The notes beneath the pieces are model-generated. The model ran no database searches. It had not been told where the DNA came from and was given only the letters and a program-made list of their open reading frames with translations. Below, piece after piece: positions 1-6,083 of a DNA stretch of 8,245 nucleotides. Each line of letters opens with the position of its first letter. The stretch's first letter is position 1. Source of the stretch: Candidatus Corynebacterium faecipullorum (GTDB lineage: Bacteria > Actinomycetota > Actinomycetes > Mycobacteriales > Mycobacteriaceae); contig DXEO01000221.1 of assembly GCA_019114925.1 (NCBI GenBank), positions 1-8,245 of the forward strand. Reading direction: 5' to 3'. The translations under genes were made by a program, and so were the position numbers.

Positions 1-318
1 CAGGCTCCCCGCAGTGGTTCGAGCACGACCCCAACGCCAACCCCGGTCGCCTACGCGACGTCGAAGTCTTCGTCGGCTCGGCCTCCCGCACCCCCGGGCC
101 CCATCGATGGCACCAACAGCCCCGCCCAGCGGCTCGGCCCCCGCGCAGTAGAGATGGTGGCCGACCAGTGCTCGGAGGAATTCACCCGCAACGCCCGCAA
201 CGCCGGGGTGCGTGCGAACCGTTACTTCAGCCCCCAAGGTTCGCACACCTTCGGCCTCTCCTCTCACCAGATGAAGCTGAGTTGGGACCAGACCATCGCC
301 CGCACCATCGGCGCTTAG
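1..318 (+). pseudogene. Mycolyltransferase (antigen 85-like esterase), C-terminal part, frame broken
   Basis: This is the 3' end of a secreted trehalose corynomycolyltransferase-like esterase, an enzyme family that attaches mycolic acids to trehalose or arabinogalactan in the cell envelope. Reading from base 3, the translation gives SPQWFEHDPNANPGRLRDVE followed by VFVGSAS, the family's stretch after the catalytic acid region. From about base 91 the similarity moves to the frame that starts at base 1: TPGPIDGTNSPAQRLG, then a helix ending NAGVRANRYF, then GSHTFGL with the probable catalytic histidine (bases 244-246), and the end WDQTIARTIGA with TAG at 316-318. One surplus C in the 91-95 run would explain the break, and removing it restores one continuous frame. 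Without correction, translation would continue out of family frame to a TAG at 393-395. It could be a real pseudogene, a phase-variable site or a sequencing error. The family call is from recognised motifs, and the N-terminus lies outside the window. Confidence 0.72.
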
Positions 319-575
319 GACAGAGACAGGAAGAGTTTTTCCATCTTCTCAGCGTCGATACCGTCTGCGCCTTCCTCGCGATAACACTGTTTTAGCCCGG
401 TAGCGATGATGGAGTATCCCGCACGATCAATCGCCTTCGCGGCTGCGGCCAGCTGTGTGATAGCGGATTCACATTCTTCGCCTGCTTCTAGCATGCGGAT
501 CACCGCATCAATTTGGCCGCGTGCCCGCTTCAAGCGAGTAATCGAGGGCTTAACTTCCTGCGGATCAAGGTTCAT
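315..575 (-). CDS. CsoR/CstR-family thiol-sensing transcriptional repressor
   Basis: An 86-residue DUF156 (CsoR/FrmR/RcnR/CstR) repressor, an all-helical DNA-binding protein. The family core is clear: VKPSITRLKRARGQIDAV, then C35 in GEECESAITQLAAAAKA, and C64 in TGLKQCY. The 29-residue spacing between the cysteines matches the C36/C65 pair of mycobacterial CsoR, but the position of its copper-binding histidine (four residues before the second Cys) holds glycine here (G60). Loss of that His with both Cys kept is the CstR pattern, in which persulfides or polysulfides link the cysteines and release DNA. I therefore infer a reactive-sulfur sensor, which fits the reductase-rhodanese gene upstream. 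The start at 575 is chosen because AGGAGG lies four bases before it and TAATG overlaps the upstream stop; a longer reading from 599 would lack this. The stop overlaps the convergent mycolyltransferase stop. Copper sensing is less likely. Confidence 0.88.
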   Translation of the reverse strand: MNLDPQEVKPSITRLKRARGQIDAVIRMLEAGEECESAITQLAAAAKAIDRAGYSIIATGLKQCYREEGADGIDAEKMEKLFLSLS

Positions 576-2191
576 TATTCCTCCTGTCCATTCACCCATG
601 TCAGGTAGCCGCCATCCAAGTTAGCTACGTCATAGCCCAAGTTATTCAATAAGCTCGTTGCGTTATGACCACGCAATCCTACTTGGCAGTGCACGATGAC
701 ATCTTCGTGATTGGCTATCTCACCATGGCGCTCGCGCAGCTCATCCAGAGGGATGTTCACCGCACCAGGGATGGCACCGGCAGCAAACTCTTGCGGACTA
801 CGCACATCGACGAGCAATGCTCCGGCGTCCAAGCGACCCTCAAGTTCATGCCATTGCACCGTACGTTCTCCGCGCACAATGTTGTCATTGATAAAGCCCG
901 CAAAGTTGATGGGGTCCTTAGCTGAGCCAAACTGCGGCGCGTACGCCAGCTCTAGATCAGCCAAGTCGGTGGCACTCAAGCCTGCGCGCATGGCGGTGGC
1001 AATGACGTCGATGCGCTTATCCACGCCTTCCTCACCCACAATTTGCGCGCCCAAGATCGCGTCATTTTCGGCATCGACAACGAGCTTCATGTGCAGTTGT
1101 GCCGCACCGGGGTAGTAACCCGCATGATTGGCCGGATGCAGATGAATCACTCGTACACTCTTACCTTCCGCCCGTGCGCGGCGTTCATTCCACCCTGTGG
1201 CCGCCGCAGCTAGTCCAAAAAGCCCCACGATCGCGGTGCCTAGCACCGGCAAAGAGGCAGTATCGCGCCCCGAGATGATATCCGCAACGAGGCGACCATG
1301 ACGGTTAGCGGTCTGCGCTAGCGGAACGAGGGAGTCTGCACCACTGTGAAAATCTTTCTTCGTGGCGGCGTCTCCGAGAGCGTAAATGTGAGGATCACTG
1401 GTGCGCTGTTGGACGTCGACGACAATGCCACCACGTTCCGAGATCTCTAACCCGGCAGCCTGTGCCAGCTCACTAGCCGGGCGCACACCAATTGCAGCGA
1501 TGACGATGTCCGCCTCAAGCTCCTGCCCGTCCTGCAGCACCACACCAGCTTCAGAGATTTCCATAGCTTGCGCGTTGGTGAGAACCCTCACTCCGTTGGC
1601 GCGCACGTGCTTGGCGACTATCCCCGCCATCTCCACATCCAGTGGCCCCATAATCTGTGGCGCTGCTTCCACGAGCGTGACTTCGAGGCCACGGTGGTAA
1701 AGGTTTTCCGCCATCTCCAGACCAATGAAACCACCGCCAATGATCACAGCCTTCTTCTTGTCTTCGACGGCGGCAGCAATCCTGTCGACATCTTCAACGG
1801 TGCGCAGCGTCAGGGCACGCTCGATCCCTGCGATGGGTGGAAGGAAGGGCGTGGCGCCGGGCGAAAGGACAAGCTCGTCGTACCTAATCACTTCGCCGGC
1901 TTCGGTAGCAACAGTCTTGGCATCGCGGTCAATACTTACCACCCGGGTGTTGACGCGAACATCGAGATTGAAGCGCTTCTTGAGTGCCTCTGGAGTCTGA
2001 AGCAATAGTGAAGATCGCTCTGGGATTACGCCGCCCACATAGTAGGGCAAGCCACAATTTGCAAAGGAAACGTGGCCCGAGGCCTCAAGGATAATGATGG
2101 TGCGGTGTTCGTCGTTACGGCGCAGGCGTGTAGCGGTGGACATACCACCGGCAACACCGCCGATAATCACCGTGGTGGGGATGTGGGACAT
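575..2191 (-). CDS. CoA-disulfide reductase-like flavoprotein with C-terminal rhodanese domain (CoADR-Rhd)
   Basis: A 538-residue pyridine nucleotide-disulfide oxidoreductase fused to a rhodanese domain, the CoADR-Rhd architecture at its usual length. These cytosolic FAD enzymes reduce CoA disulfide, CoA persulfide or polysulfide with NAD(P)H. Visible motifs are the FAD-binding GGVAGG (11-16), the redox SFANCGLPYY with C46, the NAD(P)H-binding IIGGGFIGLEMAE (150-162), and YALGDAA (270-276), which contacts FAD. A YAPQFGSAKDP stretch (417-427) carries the dimer-interface tyrosine of the family, and GYYPGA lies near 358. The rhodanese part starts near 446 and has DVRSPQEF (462-469) and a six-residue loop CQVGLRG with active C502, so both catalytic cysteines are present. 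GGAG lies nine bases before the ATG. The gene is second in a three-gene unit and overlaps the repressor by one base. The context supports handling of low-molecular-weight persulfides; the exact substrate is inferred. Confidence 0.9.
   Translation of the reverse strand: MSHIPTTVIIGGVAGGMSTATRLRRNDEHRTIIILEASGHVSFANCGLPYYVGGVIPERSSLLLQTPEALKKRFNLDVRVNTRVVSIDRDAKTVATEAGEVIRYDELVLSPGATPFLPPIAGIERALTLRTVEDVDRIAAAVEDKKKAVIIGGGFIGLEMAENLYHRGLEVTLVEAAPQIMGPLDVEMAGIVAKHVRANGVRVLTNAQAMEISEAGVVLQDGQELEADIVIAAIGVRPASELAQAAGLEISERGGIVVDVQQRTSDPHIYALGDAATKKDFHSGADSLVPLAQTANRHGRLVADIISGRDTASLPVLGTAIVGLFGLAAAATGWNERRARAEGKSVRVIHLHPANHAGYYPGAAQLHMKLVVDAENDAILGAQIVGEEGVDKRIDVIATAMRAGLSATDLADLELAYAPQFGSAKDPINFAGFINDNIVRGERTVQWHELEGRLDAGALLVDVRSPQEFAAGAIPGAVNIPLDELRERHGEIANHEDVIVHCQVGLRGHNATSLLNNLGYDVANLDGGYLTWVNGQEE
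580..585 (-). promoter_or_regulatory. Ribosome binding site of the CstR-like gene
   Basis: A perfect AGGAGG (minus strand 585 to 580) lies inside the last codons of the reductase-rhodanese gene, four bases before the ATG at 575-573. The upstream stop and this start share one base (TAATG), so the repressor is probably translated by reinitiation and kept in fixed ratio to the enzyme. This site decides the start against the upstream in-frame ATG at 599. Confidence 0.75.
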
Positions 2192-2221
2192 GGTTGGATT
2201 CTCCGTAATCGTTGGGTGGGT

Positions 2222-2240
2222 GGGCCTGCGCCGCAGGCCC
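2222..2240 (-). repeat. Perfect 9-bp inverted repeat between the small Cys-rich gene and the reductase gene
   Basis: GGGCCTGCG and CGCAGGCCC are separated by one base. In RNA this would fold as an 8-bp GC-rich stem with a three-base loop. It lies in the 82-base gap between the stop of the small gene and the reductase start. No run of U follows, so it is a poor intrinsic terminator. It may be a transcript-stabilising or attenuating hairpin that sets the ratio of the first gene to the next two; that role is inferred. Confidence 0.6.
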
Positions 2241-2273
2241 TAGTCAGGGGTGGAACAAGACAAGCGCTGGGGT

Positions 2274-2447
2274 CTACCCAAAGAGCCGGGCAAATAGACC
2301 CTTAACCGGCTTTTCCTGGCGGGCTTTATCAGACCTACAGGCACACCACTGGCCGGCCGGAACCTTAGCCTTGACCTCAGCAACGTGGTTCCCACACCCT
2401 GCCCAGGTGGTCTTTCCGCAGTTTTTACATTTCACAGCACGGCACAT
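2274..2447 (-). CDS. Small cysteine-rich (zinc-ribbon-like) protein, 57 aa
   Basis: A short gene read directly from the minus strand. It has ATG at 2447-2445, a strong AAGGAGG at 2460-2454 with six-base spacing, and TAG at 2274-2276. The protein starts MCRAVKCKNCGKTTWAGCG and continues to QWCACR, so it has C2, a CxxC pair at C7/C10, C18 with H21 (CxxH), and a CxC pair at C35/C37. The tail from 38 is basic and ends GLFARLFG. The layout suggests one small zinc-binding or thiol-rich fold, with no signal peptide or membrane segment. It resembles short actinobacterial proteins I recall with the same MCRAVxCxxCGKTTWAGCG start, whose function I do not know. As first gene behind the twin operators it should be produced with the reductase and the repressor. 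It could bind metal, carry sulfur or interact with one of these partners; none of this is shown by the sequence alone. Confidence 0.82.
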   Translation of the reverse strand: MCRAVKCKNCGKTTWAGCGNHVAEVKAKVPAGQWCACRSDKARQEKPVKGLFARLFG

Positions 2448-2471
2448 GCCGGTCCTCCTTCATTTCGCTAT

Positions 2472-2487
2472 ATACCCCCTAGGGTAT
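2472..2487. promoter_or_regulatory. CsoR/CstR-type operator, proximal copy
   Basis: ATACCCCCTAGGGTAT has perfect six-base half-sites ATACCC and GGGTAT around four central bases, the G/C-tract palindrome typical of CsoR/CstR operators. It lies between the predicted transcription start (about 2497) and the ribosome binding site of the small gene, where a bound repressor would block elongation or an overlapping promoter. Confidence 0.82.
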
Positions 2488-2503
2488 TGTGAACACAGGA
2501 AGG

Positions 2504-2532
2504 AATATACCCCCTGGGGTATACCGCGTCAA
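2504..2532 (-). promoter_or_regulatory. Promoter of the small gene / reductase / repressor operon
   Basis: On the minus strand TTGACG (2532-2527) and TATATT (2509-2504) are separated by exactly 17 bases, each matching five of six bases of the sigma-70/SigA consensus. The predicted start is near 2497, giving a leader of about 50 bases to the ATG at 2447. The distal operator lies within this promoter, so the operon is probably repressed by its own last gene product. Confidence 0.72.
2507..2522. promoter_or_regulatory. CsoR/CstR-type operator, distal copy
   Basis: ATACCCCCTGGGGTAT repeats the ATACCC-N4-GGGTAT pattern, and the palindrome extends one base further on each side (TATACCCCCTGGGGTATA). 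It fills the spacer between the -35 and -10 hexamers and overlaps the -10. Its centre is 35 bases from the centre of the proximal copy. The CstR-like repressor encoded at the end of the same operon is the obvious candidate ligand. Confidence 0.83.
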
Positions 2533-2572
2533 GAAGCCCCCTAAGTTTCACTAACCGCCTGCCCTAAAAACC

Positions 2573-2602
2573 AGAAAAGCCCAGCCGAAGCTGGGCTTTT
2601 CT
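2573..2602 (-). terminator. Intrinsic terminator of the purine operon
   Basis: A perfect 13-bp inverted repeat (AGAAAAGCCCAGC / GCTGGGCTTTTCT) encloses four bases. On the minus strand the loop reads UUCG closed by C-G, the especially stable tetraloop, and the right arm ends UUUUCU. It starts 36 bases after the purL stop. It insulates the sulfur-response promoter that lies just beyond it; the A-rich left arm could also let it work in the other direction, but no plus-strand gene precedes it. Confidence 0.88.
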
Positions 2603-2637
2603 TCTAGAAATTGCGGGACAAGCAGCGTGAGTGTGGC

Positions 2638-4935
2638 CTACTCCACGACGGAGTTGGCACCGACCGCGTGGCCGAAGAGGTCCGGCAGGGTTGCTGCCCA
2701 AGCCTCTCGCAGCTCAGAAACGGCGATGGATTCGCCACCGAGCTCCAGCTCACCGTTGTCGGTGGTCTGGCCCACGACGACGGCTGGAACACCGCACTCC
2801 TCGGCTCGCTGCAGCAGCATGTCGACGCGGTCAGCGGTCGTTGCTACCAGCACGCGGGAGGCGGACTCAGAGAAGGCTGCCACGAAGGCATCCTCGTGAA
2901 CCTTAGACAGGTCCAGACTCAGGCCTACGCCGCTGCGCTTGGCCATCTCGAATGCGGTGACGGCAAGGCCGCCCTCAGAGAGGTCGTGAGCTGCGGTTAA
3001 GCCCTCGTTCCCCACGAAGAAGTCCGCGAGGCGCTGTTCGTTTGCCAGGTCCACCTGCGGCGGCAGACCATTCAAACCATTCTCCGACTCATGACCTTGC
3101 TCACGAGCACTGACCTGCTGCCAGATGGAACCACCGAACTCATCCTTGGTCTCACCAAGCAGAACGAGGACCTCCGGCTCCTCTACGCGCCCGAGCTCGT
3201 TGCCGATGGACTTGTGGACGTCATCGATAACGCCCAGGACGCCTACGACGGGCGTCGGCAAGATCGGCTCCTCACCGGTTTGGTTGTAGAAGGAGACGTT
3301 GCCGCCGGACACGGGGATGCCGAGTTCCACGGCGCCGTCGGCAAGCCCATGCACGGACTCGCGGAACTGCCACATCACGTCCGGGTTTTCCGGGGAGCCG
3401 TAGTTGAGGCAGTTGGTAATGGCGACCGGACGGGCACCAGTCACAGCGACGTTGCGGTAGGCCTCCGCCAACGCCAGGCGGGTGCCCATGTTCGGATCCA
3501 GCTTGGTGTAGCGCCCGGAGGCATCGGCCGATACCGAGATACCGCGACCGGTCTCCTCGTCGATGCGCAGCACACCAGCGTTCGCATGGTGGGACTGCAC
3601 GGTGTTGCCGCGCACGTAGCGGTCATATTGCTCGGTGATGAAATCACGCGAGCACAGCGCCGGGGAGGCCACGAGCTTCTTCAGCGCCACGGTGAGGTCC
3701 TGCTTCTCCACACCCTTGAACTCCTGCAGCGCATCCTGCCACTCCGGGCGGGCATAGGGGCGGTCGTAGACCGGGGCCTCGTCCGCGATGGTGCCGGCCG
3801 GGGCATCCACGACGATCTCGCCCTGGTGGCGAATGATGAGGTGCTCACCAGTGGTGACCTCACCGATTTCGGCGCAGGTGACATCCCACCGCGCGCAGAT
3901 CTCCTTGAACTTCTCCACATTCTCCGGGGTCACCACGGCGCACATGCGCTCCTGAGACTCGGAGGCGAGGATCTCTGCGGCAGTCATGTCCTTAGCGCGC
4001 AGCGGGACGTTATCCAGGTTGATCTCCATGCCGCCATCGCCGGCGGCGGCCAGCTCGGAGGTGGCGCAGGCCAGGCCCGCGCCGCCCAGGTCCTGGATGC
4101 CCACGACGATGCCGGACTTGTACAGCTCCAGGCAGCACTCGATGAGGACCTTCTCCGCGAACGGGTCACCCACCTGAACGGCCGGTAGCTTGCGCTCCGC
4201 GCCGTCCTCGAAGGTGTCAGAAGCCAGCACGGACACGCCACCAATGCCATCGAGGCCGGTACGCGAGCCGAAGAGCATGACCTTGTTTCCGGTACCGGAA
4301 GCGAAGGCCAGCTTGAGGTCCTCCACCTTCAGCGTGCCCACGCACAGCGCGTTGACCAGCGGGTTGCCGGCATAAGATTCATCAAAAACAGTTTCGCCGC
4401 CAATGTTGGGCAGACCCAAGCAGTTGCCATAGTGCGAAATACCGCCGACCACGCCCGGCAAAACGCGCTTGGTATCGGGGGCATCAGCCGGGCCGAAGCG
4501 CAGCTGGTCCATCACGGCAATCGGGCGCGCGCCCATGGCCATGATGTCACGGACGATGCCGCCCACGCCCGTCGCGGCGCCCTGGTGCGGCTCCACATAG
4601 GAGGGGTGGTTGTGGGACTCCACGCGGAAGGTCACCGCGTTGCCGTCTCCGATATCCACCACGCCGGCGTTCTCACCGATGCCGGCGAGGATCTTGGAGC
4701 CCATTTCCTCGGTCATGGTTTCGCCGAAGTAGCGCAGGTGCGTCTTGGAGGACTTATAAGAACAGTGCTCCGACCACATCACCGAGTACATGGTCAGCTC
4801 GGCGTCGGTGGGGCGGCGGCCCAGGATTTCGCGGATGTGCGCGTATTCATCATCCTTCAGGCCCAATTCGCGGTAGGGCTGCTCCAGCTCAGGCTGCGCG
4901 GCCGCCTGCTCGACGGTGTCGTTGTGTACGGTCAT
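2638..4935 (-). CDS. purL: Phosphoribosylformylglycinamidine synthase subunit PurL
   Basis: The 765-residue synthase subunit of FGAM synthase, the fourth step of de novo purine synthesis: FGAR + ATP + ammonia to FGAM. This is the short PurL form, which works with separate PurQ and PurS, unlike the roughly 1300-residue single-chain enzyme. Visible motifs are ELTMYSVMWSEHCSYKS (46-62) with the conserved catalytic-region H57, FRVESHNHPS (103-112) followed by GAATGVGGIVRD, DLGGAGLACATSE (282-294) ending the first AIRS-like half, then PNMGTRLALAEAYRNVA and TNCLNYGSPENP (508-519), SGGNVSFYNQ (543-552) and AAHDLSEGGLA (648-658) in the second half. The length and both halves are intact. AAGGAG lies five bases before the ATG. 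It is the last gene of the purS-purQ-purL unit, 28 bases after purQ, and is followed by a strong terminator. The protein is cytosolic. Confidence 0.98.
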   Translation of the reverse strand: MTVHNDTVEQAAAQPELEQPYRELGLKDDEYAHIREILGRRPTDAELTMYSVMWSEHCSYKSSKTHLRYFGETMTEEMGSKILAGIGENAGVVDIGDGNAVTFRVESHNHPSYVEPHQGAATGVGGIVRDIMAMGARPIAVMDQLRFGPADAPDTKRVLPGVVGGISHYGNCLGLPNIGGETVFDESYAGNPLVNALCVGTLKVEDLKLAFASGTGNKVMLFGSRTGLDGIGGVSVLASDTFEDGAERKLPAVQVGDPFAEKVLIECCLELYKSGIVVGIQDLGGAGLACATSELAAAGDGGMEINLDNVPLRAKDMTAAEILASESQERMCAVVTPENVEKFKEICARWDVTCAEIGEVTTGEHLIIRHQGEIVVDAPAGTIADEAPVYDRPYARPEWQDALQEFKGVEKQDLTVALKKLVASPALCSRDFITEQYDRYVRGNTVQSHHANAGVLRIDEETGRGISVSADASGRYTKLDPNMGTRLALAEAYRNVAVTGARPVAITNCLNYGSPENPDVMWQFRESVHGLADGAVELGIPVSGGNVSFYNQTGEEPILPTPVVGVLGVIDDVHKSIGNELGRVEEPEVLVLLGETKDEFGGSIWQQVSAREQGHESENGLNGLPPQVDLANEQRLADFFVGNEGLTAAHDLSEGGLAVTAFEMAKRSGVGLSLDLSKVHEDAFVAAFSESASRVLVATTADRVDMLLQRAEECGVPAVVVGQTTDNGELELGGESIAVSELREAWAATLPDLFGHAVGANSVVE

Positions 4936-4963
4936 TGTTTCTCCTTATAACCGTCGGCGCGGG

Positions 4964-5626
4964 TTAAGCGACGACCTTGAGGGCGGACACAAACAAACCC
5001 AGACCGTCAGTGGACGGGCCGGTGAGAAGATCGATGGCATGCTCTGGGTGCGGCATCAGCCCCACTACGTTGCCGGCCTCATTGGTGATACCGGCAATGC
5101 CGTTGATGGAGCCGTTGAAGTTATCGGTATAGCGGAAGACCACGCGGCCCTCGCCCTCCAAGCGTTCCACGGTCTCCGCATCCGCCTGGAAGCGGCCCTC
5201 GCCGTGCTTCGCCGGAATGAGGATTCGCTGGCCCTGCTCAAACTCGCTGGTCCAGGAGGTCTGCGCGTTCTCCACCTCGAGGTAGGTATCCACACAGTGG
5301 AAATGCAGGCCCTGGTTGCGAGTCAGGGCGCCGGGCAGCAGGCCGGCTTCCGTCAAAATCTGGAAGCCGTTGCAGATGCCGAGCACCGGCATGCCCTTAT
5401 TCGCTGCCTCTACCACCGCGCGCATCACCGGGGCCAGCGCCGAAATCGCGCCGGAACGCAGGTAGTCACCGTAGGAAAAGCCACCGGGCACAACGACGGC
5501 GTCCACTCCTCGGAGGTCCTCATCCGCATGCCACAGAGACACGACTTCGGCGCCGGCGGTGCGGGCGGCGCGGGCCGCGTCGACGTCGTCAAGCGTGCCA
5601 GGGAAGGTAATAACGCCGATCTTCAT
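4964..5626 (-). CDS. purQ: Phosphoribosylformylglycinamidine synthase glutaminase subunit PurQ
   Basis: A 220-residue class I glutamine amidotransferase that hydrolyses glutamine and delivers ammonia to PurL. The nucleophile elbow GICNGFQ contains C85, and the remaining triad residues are H193 and E195 in MPHPEHA. Other family landmarks are VITFPGTLDDVD (5-16), PGGFSYGDYLRSGAIS (47-62) and PAKHGEGRF (138-146). The start at 5626 begins MKIGVITFPG, the normal N-terminus, and overlaps the purS stop by one base (TAATG), so purS and purQ are translationally coupled. The ribosome binding site, GAGG about ten bases upstream inside purS, is weak, which agrees with coupling. Confidence 0.98.
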   Translation of the reverse strand: MKIGVITFPGTLDDVDAARAARTAGAEVVSLWHADEDLRGVDAVVVPGGFSYGDYLRSGAISALAPVMRAVVEAANKGMPVLGICNGFQILTEAGLLPGALTRNQGLHFHCVDTYLEVENAQTSWTSEFEQGQRILIPAKHGEGRFQADAETVERLEGEGRVVFRYTDNFNGSINGIAGITNEAGNVVGLMPHPEHAIDLLTGPSTDGLGLFVSALKVVA

Positions 5627-5856
5627 TACTGGATGACCTCGTAATCCTCGATCACGGTGTTGGCCAGCAGGGTGGAAGCCATCTTCTCGAGTTCCTCGGC
5701 GCTGACCGAATCATCAACTTCAATCTCAAAGCGCTTGCCCTGGCGCACGTCGCTGACACCAGCAACTCCCAGGCGGCCCAGCGCGCGGACGACGGCCTGA
5801 CCTTGCGGGTCCAAAATCTCGGCCTTGGGCATGACATTGACAACTACACGAGCCAT
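5626..5856 (-). CDS. purS: Phosphoribosylformylglycinamidine synthase subunit PurS
   Basis: A 76-residue PurS, the small protein that bridges PurQ and PurL so that ammonia can pass between them. The sequence has the typical opening MARVVVNVMPKAEILDPQG, the central GVSDVRQGKRFEIEVDD (33-49) and the ending NTVIEDYEV; length is close to the usual 80 or so. It is first in the purS-purQ-purL order and its stop overlaps the purQ start. The ribosome binding site is poor: AAGG near 5867-5870, about ten bases from the ATG. The upstream region is shared with the divergent nuclease gene. Confidence 0.96.
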   Translation of the reverse strand: MARVVVNVMPKAEILDPQGQAVVRALGRLGVAGVSDVRQGKRFEIEVDDSVSAEELEKMASTLLANTVIEDYEVIQ

Positions 5857-5880
5857 GAAAATTTTGCCTTACTGTGCGTG

Positions 5881-5886
5881 AGTATA
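5881..5886 (-). promoter_or_regulatory. Probable -10 element of the purSQL operon
   Basis: TATACT on the minus strand, a five-of-six match to TATAAT, lies 25 bases before the purS ATG. Transcription would start near 5874, leaving a leader of under 20 bases, too short for a riboswitch. No good -35 hexamer is seen at 16-18 bases upstream, which is common for corynebacterial promoters. The call rests on the -10 match and position only. Confidence 0.4.
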
Positions 5887-5916
5887 GGTGCCCCGCCAGT
5901 CTATCCCGCCGGCGAG

Positions 5917-5933
5917 AAAGATTCGGAATCTTT
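5917..5933. repeat. Perfect palindrome in the purS/nuclease intergenic region
   Basis: AAAGATTC and GAATCTTT flank one central G, a perfect 17-base dyad. It lies 31-47 bases upstream of the purS -10 element and about 150 bases before the nuclease start. The size and placement suit a dimeric regulator. A terminator role is unlikely because the stem is A/T-rich and no U-run follows. The regulator is unknown. Confidence 0.5.
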
Positions 5934-5962
5934 GGGGGTGATGAATTCAAAACAAACGGTTG

Positions 5963-5972
5963 AAGAATTCTT
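5963..5972. repeat. Second short palindrome upstream of the nuclease gene
   Basis: AAGAATTCTT is a perfect 10-base palindrome, and its GAATTC core also occurs at 5943-5948, 22 bases away. Both lie in the 227-base divergent gap. Such short A/T palindromes can be chance in an A/T-rich promoter region; it is listed because the region otherwise shows no clear promoter for the nuclease. Confidence 0.25.
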
Positions 5973-6083
5973 GGGGAATCCCACCTTAACCCCCAGCTCA
6001 CCCTCTGCGCTCCGGTATCACGTGCCCCGAAACCCAGGTAGAACCAGATGTGCTGTCCTTTTCACCAACTCAAGGAACCTCTC

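Noticed and set aside
168..395. Plus-strand frame of 75 codons beginning at an ATG within the mycolyltransferase tail
   Set aside because: It is the out-of-frame continuation after the frame break, and it runs across the end of the repressor gene with Arg/Pro-rich, non-family sequence.
2469..2474. Alternative -10 (TATATA) overlapping the proximal operator
   Set aside because: No acceptable -35 lies 16-18 bases upstream, whereas TTGACG/TATATT with a 17-base spacer is a much better promoter nearby.
3091..4188. Long plus-strand open frame of 365 codons opposite purL
   Set aside because: It mirrors the codon pattern of an intact purL, and the translation shows no family motif and is rich in His, Gly, Arg and Leu, as expected from antisense of a GC-rich gene.
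5857..5880. Purine riboswitch before purS
   Set aside because: The leader predicted from the -10 element is under 20 bases, with no room for an aptamer.
6010..6050. Nuclease promoter with TAGAAC (6039-6044) as -10
   Set aside because: The hexamer is a weak match and no -35 is seen at the right spacing; it is too uncertain to list as a feature.
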